Origin: CAZFUY01 sp964522445
GTDB lineage: Bacteria; Pseudomonadota; Gammaproteobacteria; SZUA-229
Reading direction: 5' to 3'
Assembly (NCBI GenBank): GCA_964522445.1
Contig: CAZFUY010000020.1
Span: 1-29,960 of the forward strand
Length of the DNA stretch: 29,960 nt
Positions 1 through 7,945 of this stretch are shown piece after piece. Under the pieces are notes generated by a model that was given only the letters and a program-made list of their open reading frames with translations, made no database searches and was not told the DNA's origin. Each line of letters starts with the position of its first letter. The first letter of the stretch is position 1. A program made the position numbers and the translations under genes.

Positions 1-35
1 GCGTTGTTGGCGTTCATTCGCGTTTTCTTTTGCTT
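1..35. repeat. Partial copy of a GCGTTCATTTGCGTT-type repeat
   Basis: Bases 20-35 read GCGTTTTCTTTTGCTT, identical to bases 1825-1840 on the other side of nirN. They are preceded by GCGTTCATT-like units. The element probably continues beyond the left edge of the window. No gene is visible in bases 1-82. Confidence 0.6.
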
Positions 36-82
36 ATAAATCTTTTGATCTTAAAGGTCAGTTTCAGGATGTAAACAGAAAT

Positions 83-1822
83 CTAATGGCTCGTTCCTGC
101 TGATCGGGTGATTTTATTGTGTACATTATATTTACCCGATGGTTTCTTCATTGGTAAGCGTTTTATTTCTTTAAGTGTTTTAGCGTCATAAACAATTACC
201 GCGCCATCCATATCCCAGATACTGAGCAGAGCATGTTCACCTGTTTTATCAAACTCAACATGAGCAGCCGTTTTTCCTGGAGCGGGTCGGAGTGTTTTTA
301 CAATTTCAAGTGTGCTTTTATCAATAATGTGTACAGCATCTTTGTTAGGCCCAAAGAAAACATCAACCCAGGCATAAGGTGACTTTTCGTGGCTGCGCAT
401 AAAAAAACCTGGTCCCAGTGTTTTAATTTTTTTAATTGTTTTCCATGTTTCCATGTCAATAATACTGACAAAACTTTCTTTAATATTAGGTGTGGCCAGA
501 ATGGTTTTTCCTTTATATTTCCAGGTAATACCAGAGCTTAAGTGAGGCATCCCCATTGACTCAAGTGAATGGGTGACGCGACCAAGGTCAAGGTCTATAA
601 CCTGACCTTTTTTGTCTCGTGTAGTACCAATGACAAGTTCGTATGTCTGATTAAAAAAGAAATCATCCAGATAGTCATCGATTTTTATTTTTCGTATTGG
701 GAATTTTTCTTTGTTTTGAGTATCACCTGCATTTTCACCTGAGTCTTCCCGGTAATCGTGCATCCACTTTCCAAAACCCATAGGTGGATTGTCTTCATAA
801 GAAATTTCCCAGATCTCTTTCAGATCTTTTAATGCAGCAATAAATGTCTTGCGTGGTGCAGCATCATAAACTGCGCTAACACGTGAACTATTGCCGTTTT
901 CATCAGAGACAGGAATTATTTTTAGAGGCGATAAATCTGTTGCAGATAATATGACCAGTGTATGGGGTAAATAATTGCCTGCAATAATGTAACGGCCATC
1001 GCTGGAAACTGCGACATTGCGCATATTGATGCCTACACGAATTTCAGCTACAACTTTTAAATTATAAATATCATATTTTGTAACCCAGCCATCCCGTGAA
1101 CCAAAATAAACATAGCGGCCATCGGGTGAATATTTGGGGCCGCCATGTAATGCAAAACGAGAAGGGAAGCGATGAATAGGTTCAAACGTATCACCGTTTA
1201 GAAGAGTGACGTGATGATCACCTAGTTCAACAACTAAAAATAAATTCATAGGATCAGCATTCCACACAGGTTTTGCAGGTAAGTTCTGTGCGTCTGAATA
1301 AATAATCTGGCTGGTCCAGATGTCTTTAATATCCCATTTTGGCATTTCTGCAAGCGGTGTATAAATGTAGTCAACCAATGATTGAATTTCTGCTTTATTT
1401 AATTTTTCTTTAAATGAAGGCATTTGAGTTGCTGCACGACCCTGTGTAATAACTTTATGTGCAGCTTTTTTTCGTAGGCGTTTAAGGTTTTCAGGTAATA
1501 GTGCCGGCCCCATAAGTCCGAGACGATTTTCACCGTGACAGCTTGAACAATGGGTTTTGAAATTTTGTTTTGTGTTGTTTGCCTGGGCTGTGTTTGCTGG
1601 GATAAAAAATAACAAAGCAAAAGAAAACGCTAATGACGCAAAAAACGCAAATGCACGCAAATAAGAAAAAAATGAAAAACATGTATGCTTTAATGTATTC
1701 GGCTGAAAGTTTGAGGGCGTAATGAGATTATAGTTTTTTCTTCGCGTGCATTTGCGTTCATTTGCGTTGACGTGCATGGATGCACTAATGTCGCGGCTAC
1801 ATGGATGTATTAAAGTGACCAT
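83..1822 (-). CDS. nirN: NirN, cytochrome c / d1-type dihydro-heme d1 dehydrogenase
   Basis: A NirS paralogue that in the known pathway acts in the periplasm, oxidising dihydro-heme d1 to d1 in the last step before loading NirS. A c-type haem site CSSCH lies just after the hydrophobic leader, followed by a NirC-like stretch (GLMGPALLPENL) and then a d1-type beta-propeller with repeated SPDGRY and SSDGRY blades. The propeller contains a MPHLSSGITW motif that parallels PHPGPGANW in NirS here; the second distal histidine region of NirS (TTHLG) has no counterpart, as expected for NirN. It is last in the nir run, 34 bases after nirJ. The start is uncertain. The longest ATG (1822) places about 55 odd residues before the signal peptide, and these lie in an inverted repeat. 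A TTG at 1660 would give a normal leader and 525 residues. None of the candidate starts has a clear ribosome binding site. Confidence 0.9.
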   Translation of the reverse strand: MVTLIHPCSRDISASMHVNANERKCTRRKNYNLITPSNFQPNTLKHTCFSFFSYLRAFAFFASLAFSFALLFFIPANTAQANNTKQNFKTHCSSCHGENRLGLMGPALLPENLKRLRKKAAHKVITQGRAATQMPSFKEKLNKAEIQSLVDYIYTPLAEMPKWDIKDIWTSQIIYSDAQNLPAKPVWNADPMNLFLVVELGDHHVTLLNGDTFEPIHRFPSRFALHGGPKYSPDGRYVYFGSRDGWVTKYDIYNLKVVAEIRVGINMRNVAVSSDGRYIIAGNYLPHTLVILSATDLSPLKIIPVSDENGNSSRVSAVYDAAPRKTFIAALKDLKEIWEISYEDNPPMGFGKWMHDYREDSGENAGDTQNKEKFPIRKIKIDDYLDDFFFNQTYELVIGTTRDKKGQVIDLDLGRVTHSLESMGMPHLSSGITWKYKGKTILATPNIKESFVSIIDMETWKTIKKIKTLGPGFFMRSHEKSPYAWVDVFFGPNKDAVHIIDKSTLEIVKTLRPAPGKTAAHVEFDKTGEHALLSIWDMDGAVIVYDAKTLKEIKRLPMKKPSGKYNVHNKITRSAGTSH

Positions 1823-1840
1823 TTGCGTTTTCTTTTGCTT
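1615..1840. repeat. Nested inverted repeat across the nirJ-nirN junction
   Basis: The outer arms AAGCAAAAGAAAACGC (1615-1630) and GCGTTTTCTTTTGCTT (1825-1840) are perfect 16-base inverted copies. The inner arms ACGCAAATGCACGC (1645-1658) and GCGTGCATTTGCGT (1744-1757) are perfect over 14 bases. Further GCGTTCATTTGCGTT units lie between them. The left arm encodes the hydrophobic leader of NirN. It looks like a non-coding repeat that landed on the 5' end of the gene. Confidence 0.8.
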
Positions 1841-1856
1841 TATTCTTTATTGTTTT

Positions 1857-3065
1857 TTAAGTTTGAGAAATATGAATGTCTTTTAATCGACCATCATAAG
1901 GTCGATTTTCAAGGCGATCAGATTCTTCTACACCAATTTCTTCATCGGTTAAGTAACAGGCGGGATCTTCTTCCCAGGGATCTCCTGTTAATTGATATGC
2001 TCTCACTCGGGTATTGCCACCGCAGATTGCTTTATGCAGGCAGGCAGCGCAGCGTCCTTTTACCGGGCGCTGTTCCTGCTTGAAACCTGCCATCAGTGGA
2101 TCGGATGTGTCTTGCCATATTTCAGAGAAGGGTCGTTCTTTTACATTGCCGAGATTGTAATCCCACCAGAATGTATCAGGGTGAACATTGCCTAAATTAT
2201 CAATGTTTGAAATATTGACTCCTGAAGAATTGCCGCCCCATTGTTCAAGTCTTGTTTTAAGGTCAGCAACTTTTTCTGGAAACATTTTCTGTGCCCATTG
2301 CATAAGATAAACGCCGTCAGCATCATTATTGCCGGTAACAAACTCTCTGTCTTTACCGTTTTTAACGTGTTGCCAGCAGGTATCAATTAATAAATCCATG
2401 GCATCACGAGTCATCTTGTGGAAGACATCATCTTTACGATTCTTATTGCCGCGGCCAGCATAATTTAGATGAGATAAATAAAATTTATCTATATCACGTT
2501 CATCCATTAAATTTAAAATATCGGGTAATTCAGATGCAGTGTCCTGAGTTAGTGTAAAACGCATGCCGACTTTAATGTCGTGTTCTTTACATAAATCTAT
2601 ACCCTGCATTGACTCTTTAAACGCACCTTCTCTGCGACGAAAATAATCATGTGTTTTTTCCATGCCATCAATGCTGATGCCAACATAGTCATAACCGACT
2701 TCTGCGATTTTTTTAATATTATCTTTGGTAATTAATGTGCCATTGGTAGAAAGGCCAACATAGAATCCCATTTCTTTTGCACGGTGGGAGATGTCATAAA
2801 TATCAGAGCGTAATAAAGGTTCGCCGCCAGATAAAATTAAAACAGGCACTTTAAACTGTTTAAGATCATCCATGGTTTTAAAAACCTGTTCGGTGTTAAG
2901 TTCACCTGGAAAATCTTTATCAGTAGAAATAGAGTAACAATGTTTACAGGTTAAATTACATCGACGTATTAGATTCCAGATAACAACAGGGCCGGGTGGT
3001 TTTCGGGCAGGGGCTATGGGCGTGTCTTCGGCCAGTGTTTTTATAAACTGGGTCATTCTAAACAT
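1857..3065 (-). CDS. nirJ: NirJ, radical SAM heme d1 biosynthesis protein
   Basis: NirJ is a cytoplasmic radical SAM enzyme that replaces the two propionate side chains of didecarboxysiroheme during heme d1 synthesis. The radical SAM cluster motif is C36-x3-C40-x2-C43 (RRCNLTCKHC), followed by the SAM-binding SGGEPLL segment (79-85). The C-terminus carries a SPASM/twitch-type auxiliary cluster region with C339, C342, C348 and C370. The length of 402 residues is usual for NirJ. AGGAG lies about 10 bases before the ATG at 3065. It follows nirH by 39 bases and precedes nirN, the same gene order as in pseudomonads. Heme biosynthesis radical SAM relatives such as AhbC are the alternative, but the context settles it. 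Confidence 0.95.
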   Translation of the reverse strand: MFRMTQFIKTLAEDTPIAPARKPPGPVVIWNLIRRCNLTCKHCYSISTDKDFPGELNTEQVFKTMDDLKQFKVPVLILSGGEPLLRSDIYDISHRAKEMGFYVGLSTNGTLITKDNIKKIAEVGYDYVGISIDGMEKTHDYFRRREGAFKESMQGIDLCKEHDIKVGMRFTLTQDTASELPDILNLMDERDIDKFYLSHLNYAGRGNKNRKDDVFHKMTRDAMDLLIDTCWQHVKNGKDREFVTGNNDADGVYLMQWAQKMFPEKVADLKTRLEQWGGNSSGVNISNIDNLGNVHPDTFWWDYNLGNVKERPFSEIWQDTSDPLMAGFKQEQRPVKGRCAACLHKAICGGNTRVRAYQLTGDPWEEDPACYLTDEEIGVEESDRLENRPYDGRLKDIHISQT

Positions 3066-3104
3066 GGGGGGATGCTCCTGATTTTTTTGTGTCGAATATC
3101 ATTA

Positions 3105-3608
3105 TTAAATTCTCAAACCCGTTTTTTTAAGGATTTTAGTACTGAATAAAACCTGATGGCCCTGATTATCGTCAGCTAATAGTTCAGCAATGGTTTTTAC
3201 TTTTTCATAAACTTCTTCACGTGTTTGTCCGTGTACCATGGCAAATAAATTGTATGGCCACTCAGGAAGAAAGCGAGGTCGTTGATAACAGTGACTTACA
3301 AAATCAAGTGAGCCGATTTTTTCACCCAGTTGTTTTATTTTTTCTTCTGGCACATTCCATACGCTCATTCCGTTTGCTTTAAAGCCTAATTTGTAATGAT
3401 TAGGAACAACACCCGTACGACGAATGATGCCTCGATCAGTCATGCTTTGCATTCGCGTGATGACTTCTTTAACATCAAGATCAATTTGGTTAGCTACATC
3501 GTGATAAGGCTGGCGAGTTAAAGGCAGGCCTTGCTGTGTGGCGGCAATGATTTTTCGATCAGTATCATCGAGGATGTTGTCTTTAGTTTTTTGTTGCATG
3601 GCTAACAT
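3105..3608 (-). CDS. nirH: NirH, siroheme decarboxylase subunit
   Basis: A member of the Lrp/AsnC-like NirDLGH group. The complex removes two acetate carboxyl groups from siroheme to give 12,18-didecarboxysiroheme in heme d1 synthesis. An N-terminal winged-helix-like part (about 15-65, with IIRRTGVVPNHYKLGF) is followed by an alpha/beta ligand-binding domain. That domain carries the diagnostic QRPRFLPEWPYNLFAMVHG segment, closely matching the nirL product. The call of H over L rests on position: fourth of D-L-G-H and directly before nirJ. The ATG at 3608 and an ATG three codons further in are both possible starts; neither has a strong ribosome binding site. Function is known for the family and inferred here. 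Confidence 0.88.
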   Translation of the reverse strand: MLAMQQKTKDNILDDTDRKIIAATQQGLPLTRQPYHDVANQIDLDVKEVITRMQSMTDRGIIRRTGVVPNHYKLGFKANGMSVWNVPEEKIKQLGEKIGSLDFVSHCYQRPRFLPEWPYNLFAMVHGQTREEVYEKVKTIAELLADDNQGHQVLFSTKILKKTGLRI

Positions 3609-3634
3609 AATTATATATGGAGGGCTCTTACAGA

Positions 3635-4084
3635 TCAGACTTCAAATTTAAGTCCAAGAAAAAATTCTTGCTGCTTGGGCATATTATAGACTTTGATGCC
3701 GGTATTATGCTCAATTTTTTGAATAACGCTTTCCACCTGTTCGGGTGTTTCAGTCGCGATAACAAACCACATATTTAGCTCATGATCACGTGCATAGTTA
3801 TGAGCAACTTCATCAAAGCTATTTACAATTTCAGTGACTTCATCATAGCGTTGCTTATCAACTTTCATTGCTGCCAGTGTTAAACCGCCGCCCATTTTTT
3901 CTGCGTGATACATAGGGCCAAAACGACTGAGCAAACCTTCTGATTGCATGTGATCTATGCGATGGATGATTTCATCGGCAGGGATGTCCAGTGTTTTTTC
4001 TAATTCATCCCATGGGTTTTCGCAAATTGGAAAACCGCCCTGTAGCTGATTGATAATTTTTTTGTCGTGCGGATGCAGATTCAT
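3635..4084 (-). CDS. nirG: NirG, siroheme decarboxylase subunit
   Basis: Third member of the nirDLGH decarboxylase set. It has a winged-helix-like N-terminus (about 5-60, ending GLLSRFGPMYHAEKMGG) and an AsnC-type ligand domain with HNYARDHELNMWFVIATE, matching the equivalent segment of nirD here. That places it in the D/G subgroup. At 149 residues it has the usual length. Its ATG overlaps the nirL stop in an ATGA arrangement, so translation is probably coupled. It lies 26 bases before nirH. Although it belongs to an Lrp-like fold family, the genomic setting and motifs indicate an enzyme subunit, not a regulator. Confidence 0.9.
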   Translation of the reverse strand: MNLHPHDKKIINQLQGGFPICENPWDELEKTLDIPADEIIHRIDHMQSEGLLSRFGPMYHAEKMGGGLTLAAMKVDKQRYDEVTEIVNSFDEVAHNYARDHELNMWFVIATETPEQVESVIQKIEHNTGIKVYNMPKQQEFFLGLKFEV

Positions 4085-4578
4085 GTAGCAGAAACTTTTT
4101 TCTGTTCGCCGTGAATATAAATAGCGCCGCGCTGTTTAAAACAGCGAGTGCTAAATAATACTTCGTGATTTATATCTTTCACATGACAGTTTTTAATCAT
4201 GAACTGTAGATTTTTTAATACATCGTCTCGATCCTGGCCATGGATCATGCAAAATAGATTATAAGGCCAGTCCGGCAAATGACGAGGGCGGCGATAGCTG
4301 AGTGTTACAAAATCAAATTGACCAAAACACTGGCCTAATTCATCAACGCGGTCTTCTGCTATATCCCATACCACCATGGCATTAGATGTATAGCCCAGTT
4401 TTCGGTGTTTAACGACAGCGCCAAAACGTTTGATATCGCCTTTTTCCTGCATTAGCTGAATGTAATTAATAACTTCGCTTTCGGTGCTATTAATTTCTTC
4501 GGCAATGACAGCATAGGGATGAGATACCAGAGGTAAGCCCTGTTGAAGTGCTGCAATCAGTTTGCGCTCATCAATCAT
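4081..4578 (-). CDS. nirL: NirL, siroheme decarboxylase subunit
   Basis: Second member of the siroheme decarboxylase set. The N-terminal winged-helix-like region reads LIAALQQGLPLVSHPY near residue 7 and GDIKRFGAVVKHRKLGY near residue 46. The ligand domain carries YRRPRHLPDWPYNLFCMIHG, the hallmark of the L/H subgroup. At 165 residues it fits the family. ATGA overlaps join it to nirD upstream and nirG downstream. The tight overlaps suggest the products are made in similar amounts and assemble together. The L versus H assignment is by gene order. Confidence 0.9.
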   Translation of the reverse strand: MIDERKLIAALQQGLPLVSHPYAVIAEEINSTESEVINYIQLMQEKGDIKRFGAVVKHRKLGYTSNAMVVWDIAEDRVDELGQCFGQFDFVTLSYRRPRHLPDWPYNLFCMIHGQDRDDVLKNLQFMIKNCHVKDINHEVLFSTRCFKQRGAIYIHGEQKKVSAT

Positions 4579-5078
4579 GTGCAGCTTCCATGGATTAGTT
4601 TTAGAGGAAAGCCAAGGTCAATGTGATAATCTTTTTCCATGGGTAGAGACAGGATGCGGATATCTGTTTTAGCTTCCATATCGGCCAGTATTTCATTTAA
4701 TTGCTCATGGTTTTCGGCAGTGATGACAAACCAGAGATTAAAGTGGTGTTCGCGTTCGTAGTTATGGTTAACGGCTGAATAGGCACTAATCATATCAGCA
4801 ACCTGTTCCAGGCGGTGTTCAGGCACGGCCATCGCGGCTAATGTGCTAACGCCTATGCGGTTAGGGCGAAATACGGGGCCAACACGACTTAGTATGTCCT
4901 GTTCTTTAAGATCTTTTAGGAGATTAATTATGCTCTGCTCATCAACGCCAAGGCGTTCTGCAATATCGGCATAAGGTGTGGGCGATAGCGGAAAATCATG
5001 CTGAAATTCATTCAGCAGGTTCTGCGTAAGTTCTAGTTTATGAATTGCGTCATGATGACCGATTGGCTCAACCGTCAT
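4575..5078 (-). CDS. nirD: NirD, siroheme decarboxylase subunit
   Basis: First gene of the nirDLGHJN run. An Lrp/AsnC-like fold with a winged-helix-like N-terminus and DILSRVGPVFRPNRIGV, then HNYEREHHFNLWFVITAE in the ligand domain; this is the D/G subgroup signature. The reading frame extends to a GTG at 5090, but the ATG at 5078 is preferred. GGAG sits six bases before it and overlaps the GTG codon itself. This start gives 167 residues. An FNR/DNR-type site centred about 65 bases upstream suggests this sub-operon has its own anaerobic promoter, apart from read-through from the upstream genes. Confidence 0.9.
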   Translation of the reverse strand: MTVEPIGHHDAIHKLELTQNLLNEFQHDFPLSPTPYADIAERLGVDEQSIINLLKDLKEQDILSRVGPVFRPNRIGVSTLAAMAVPEHRLEQVADMISAYSAVNHNYEREHHFNLWFVITAENHEQLNEILADMEAKTDIRILSLPMEKDYHIDLGFPLKLIHGSCT

Positions 5079-5110
5079 GATAATCTCCACTGCCCATAGT
5101 GGACTCTTAA

Positions 5111-5150
5111 ATTACAGTTTTAGTAATAGATTTGCTTTGATCTAGGGCAA
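5111..5150 (-). promoter_or_regulatory. FNR/DNR-type promoter of nirD
   Basis: On the minus strand TTGCCCTAGATCAA (5150-5137) is followed after 20 bases by TGTAAT (5116-5111). Placing the box at about -41 predicts a start near 5103, about 25 bases before the nirD ATG. The left half-site is degenerate but matches the nnrS box in this window. Confidence 0.65.
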
Positions 5151-5222
5151 GTTTGAATCAGTCAGACAGGGGCAGGGGTAGTGGCTTAAATGTAGGTTAA
5201 CTTGTTGAATTATAAGCTTTTC

Positions 5223-5480
5223 CTAAAATGGTTTCTTGTCCTGTTTTTTTGCCGCTTCATATTTTGCTTCAATTTCTATGAGCTGTTCTTCAGGGATAAA
5301 GTTACCCCATTGATGCTGAGGGATATTGTTCATGGCGGTAGCGCTAAAATCATCACAGTCTGAACATTTGAAGAAAAAAACATGCTTACCCTGACAGGAT
5401 GTATCAATGGCAAAATCATCTAATTTAAGCGTGCCTTTGCAGCGTACGCAGGTCAGTGAAAAATGAGGGGCAGATGACAT
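5223..5480 (-). CDS. Small zinc-ribbon-like protein of unknown function
   Basis: 85 residues, probably cytoplasmic: no signal peptide or membrane segment. Cysteines fall as C11-x2-C14 (CVRC), C29 and C39-x2-C42 (CSDC), a pattern that can form a zinc ribbon or rubredoxin-like knuckle. The C-terminus is charged (IEAKYEAAKKQDKK). I do not recognise the family. It sits on the same strand between the two small membrane proteins and nirD, inside the nir locus. A role in d1 synthesis or in metal or haem handling is possible but is position-based inference only. Confidence 0.6.
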   Translation of the reverse strand: MSSAPHFSLTCVRCKGTLKLDDFAIDTSCQGKHVFFFKCSDCDDFSATAMNNIPQHQWGNFIPEEQLIEIEAKYEAAKKQDKKPF

Positions 5481-5586
5481 ATGATCTCCAATGGGCGTAA
5501 ATCTGGATTAGTAAGTGCGAATGTAACAGATCTTTGTTGATAAGAAACCGTAATAAAATAATGCTTATTTTTTTAGAAAATTAGCT

Positions 5587-6012
5587 TTAGAGTTTATGCT
5601 TGGCGTTGTTCTTTTCGCGTTCGATGGATTCATTTTTTATCCAGATATAACCGCCCATTATTGTAAAGGCTGTGCCTGATAAAATAAATAAAATACTGTT
5701 GAAGGTAAATCCATTGTCTCTAACAGAGGTGAATAATGAAATGCCCGTGGTCAGGAGTCCAACAATAAGACAATGCAGATAGATTTTATTTTTAGCCAGA
5801 TTAGAGGTGATATAGCCGCCAATTGACATCACTATGAAATAGCAGAAAGTACCGAAGGCGTAAGATAATAACAGACTAATAAATTTAAGTTCTGGGTAGC
5901 TCCTGATAAACACGGTGTAACCTGTGGTCAGCAATAATAGTATTAATTCTAGAATAAGCCCCAGTACTATAATGACAACAGTGCCTGTTAATAAAGATTT
6001 TAAGTTAACCAT
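5587..6012 (-). CDS. Small four-helix membrane protein, paralogue of the next gene
   Basis: 141 residues with about four hydrophobic segments (roughly 8-32, 42-64, 78-96 and 104-124) and a basic C-terminal tail (ESIEREKNNAKHKL), so probably an inner-membrane protein. It aligns by eye with the neighbour at 6049-6447: both begin with an NLKSLL or SLKALL turn, have a SYP motif after the first helix, a GGYxTS motif in the middle and an IMGGYIW or VIGSLYW end. The pair looks like a tandem duplication inside the nir operon. I do not recognise the family and assign no function. Confidence 0.6.
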   Translation of the reverse strand: MVNLKSLLTGTVVIIVLGLILELILLLLTTGYTVFIRSYPELKFISLLLSYAFGTFCYFIVMSIGGYITSNLAKNKIYLHCLIVGLLTTGISLFTSVRDNGFTFNSILFILSGTAFTIMGGYIWIKNESIEREKNNAKHKL

Positions 6013-6048
6013 GATTTATATTTGTGCCTGTTGTGATGCAAAAACGAA

Positions 6049-6447
6049 CTAATTATTATTGGGATTATTTTTTTGCCAGTAAAGGCTGCCAATAACTGTA
6101 AATATTACACCCGTAATAAAAAAGATAATGCCTGTCAGTGTTAACTGGTCTTCATTAATTGATGAATACAGAGCTAGACCACAGGTTGATGCGCCGACTA
6201 ATATGGCATGAACGATAATGTTTTTACGAGCATAATAAGATGTTAGATAGCCGCCTGTTACCATAACAAGAAAAAAACCAGGCAAACTAATAATGTAATA
6301 AAAAATTTGTTTGTAATCTTTTATAACAGGATAACTGTTCATCAGCAGGTTGTAGCCAACATCCAGTATTATAAAAATAAGCTGAAATGTCAGGCCTAAA
6401 AGAATAATACTAAAAAAACCGGCTAATAGGGCTTTTAAGCTGTTCAT
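6049..6447 (-). CDS. Small four-helix membrane protein, tandem paralogue
   Basis: 132 residues, four predicted transmembrane segments (about 8-33, 45-66, 75-94 and 100-123). It shares with 5587-6012 the N-terminal SLKALLAG turn, NSYPVIK after the first helix, GGYLTSYYARKN in the second loop and the C-terminal IGSLYW. It begins 17 bases after the nirF stop, so it is almost certainly cotranscribed with nirF. No metal-binding motif is visible. Unknown function; a membrane partner of the heme d1 export or assembly machinery is conceivable but unsupported beyond location. Confidence 0.6.
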   Translation of the reverse strand: MNSLKALLAGFFSIILLGLTFQLIFIILDVGYNLLMNSYPVIKDYKQIFYYIISLPGFFLVMVTGGYLTSYYARKNIIVHAILVGASTCGLALYSSINEDQLTLTGIIFFITGVIFTVIGSLYWQKNNPNNN

Positions 6448-6464
6448 AAATTAATAGTGATACC

Positions 6465-7631
6465 CTAAAGTCCAATTTTATGTGCGCGATTAGTAAAGAA
6501 TATGCCGCTGGGCTTATCGGCTTTAATACTTTTCACTACTTTAAAAGTTTCTGTATCAACAATATCAACACGATCCTCATCTCTTACAGACATCCATACA
6601 TGTTCGCCTCTGGGGCTAAATTCCATATGTAAAACAGCTTTTCCCGGTTTGAGTGTTTTTATTATTTTTAAAGTTTCAGTATCAATAACCTGAATAGTGT
6701 CATTTCTTGGGTGTGCAAAATTAACCCACATTTGTCGGTGATCAGGGCTGGCCATTACAAAAATGGGTTGGCCATATACTGGAATGGCTTTTATTTTTTC
6801 CCATTTGCTATTCATAACCAGTACTTCATGTTGGCCGACAGCGGGTACCAGTATTTTATCACCGGCCATAGCCCAGCCTTCGAGGTGTGGCATTTTGTAG
6901 ACGGGTAATTTCTGTCTGCCTTTGCCATAGTGATCCATAATACGTTGCACGCCTTTTTCCATGTGCCAGAGGTCTAGCATAGCCAGGCCATCTTCGCCAA
7001 ATAATCCGGCTATGTAATAACGACCCTCGGGTGTGATTAAACCATCATAGGGAAGCAGGCCGATATTTCTAAATTTAGTTATTTTTGGGGTGGCTGGTTT
7101 TTTCATATCGACCACCCAAATTTCACCTGCATCATATAAACTAAAAACAAAAAGTTGTCCTGGAGCATCCACTAAACCAACCGTTTTTGATTGTTTATTA
7201 TTTCCGTAAATGGCAGGTATATTTGCAACCAGTTCTAATGTATCGCTGTTAAATATTTTTACACCACCGGGTTTGTAATTTGAAACAGCGATTAGCTTTC
7301 CATCCTGAGAAATTGCGCCACCGATGCTGTTACCTGACTGCATTACACGCTTAACTATTTTCTGTTTGAGTATATCTATTTTTGTTAAGCCACCATCACG
7401 ACCAAATACATAGCCATAGCGTTCATCACGTGAGTAAACAATAGAGGCGTGAGATAAATCACCAAGACCTTTAATTTTTGCCAGTGAAGTATTATTCGTG
7501 TGTTCAATAACCTGTACACTGCCTATAGCGCGTTCAATAATAATTCCGAGATCGCCTGTGCCGCGTAGATTTTGAGTGCTACAGGCATTGAGTAGTGTGA
7601 GTAGCAGTGTGGCTAATAATATTTTATTCAT
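6465..7631 (-). CDS. nirF: NirF, heme d1 biosynthesis lipoprotein
   Basis: A NirS-like beta-propeller without a cytochrome c domain, needed for a late step of heme d1 formation in the periplasm. The N-terminus is a lipoprotein signal with LLNAC, so Cys17 would be lipidated. Propeller blades follow (YVFGRDGGLTKIDI, AISQDGKLIAVSNY, SPRGEHVWMSVRD). The MPHLEGWAM segment parallels the distal-histidine region of NirN and NirS in this window. 388 residues is the expected size. It follows nirC by six bases and leads into the two small membrane proteins. NirF, NirC and NirN probably work together in d1 maturation. Confidence 0.95.
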   Translation of the reverse strand: MNKILLATLLLTLLNACSTQNLRGTGDLGIIIERAIGSVQVIEHTNNTSLAKIKGLGDLSHASIVYSRDERYGYVFGRDGGLTKIDILKQKIVKRVMQSGNSIGGAISQDGKLIAVSNYKPGGVKIFNSDTLELVANIPAIYGNNKQSKTVGLVDAPGQLFVFSLYDAGEIWVVDMKKPATPKITKFRNIGLLPYDGLITPEGRYYIAGLFGEDGLAMLDLWHMEKGVQRIMDHYGKGRQKLPVYKMPHLEGWAMAGDKILVPAVGQHEVLVMNSKWEKIKAIPVYGQPIFVMASPDHRQMWVNFAHPRNDTIQVIDTETLKIIKTLKPGKAVLHMEFSPRGEHVWMSVRDEDRVDIVDTETFKVVKSIKADKPSGIFFTNRAHKIGL

Positions 7632-7637
7632 AATTTT

Positions 7638-7937
7638 TTAATCTTTACGTAAAAATTTAACGATCCAGTTTACATCATCTTCAGATAATAGTGATTTCCA
7701 GGCTGGCATAGGTGTATTTGGTCTGCCTTCTCTTATGGTAATAAAAAGCAGCTCATCTGGTTTGTTTTTAAGTGGTTCAGGTAACAGGGAAGGGCCAAGA
7801 CCGCCTTTTAAAGTCATGCCATGGCATGAGCCACAATCATGTTTGATCAGGTGTTGCAGTTCCTGTTTGCGCGTTTCTGTTATTTCAGCTAATGCGCTTG
7901 ACGATATTAATAATAAAATAAGCAGGTATTTAAACAC
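7638..7937 (-). CDS. nirC: NirC, periplasmic c-type cytochrome
   Basis: 99-residue monohaem cytochrome c with a cleavable signal peptide (hydrophobic to about residue 17, ALA-E). The haem site is C35GSCH39, and NTPMPAW supplies the likely axial methionine. NirC can pass electrons to NirS and takes part in d1 maturation in known denitrifiers. Its sequence resembles the cytochrome domain of NirN here (LGPSLLPEPL against MGPALLPENL). It lies eight bases after nirE and six before nirF, clearly one transcript. Confidence 0.93.
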   Translation of the reverse strand: MFKYLLILLLISSSALAEITETRKQELQHLIKHDCGSCHGMTLKGGLGPSLLPEPLKNKPDELLFITIREGRPNTPMPAWKSLLSEDDVNWIVKFLRKD

Positions 7938-7945
7938 GTTGCTGT

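Noticed and set aside
1823..2195. Plus-strand frames opposite nirJ
   Set aside because: Antisense shadows of a well-conserved radical SAM gene with no family features of their own.
3105..5078. Four Lrp/AsnC transcription regulators
   Set aside because: Fold resemblance is real, but the paired D/G and L/H motifs and nir gene order identify the siroheme decarboxylase subunits.
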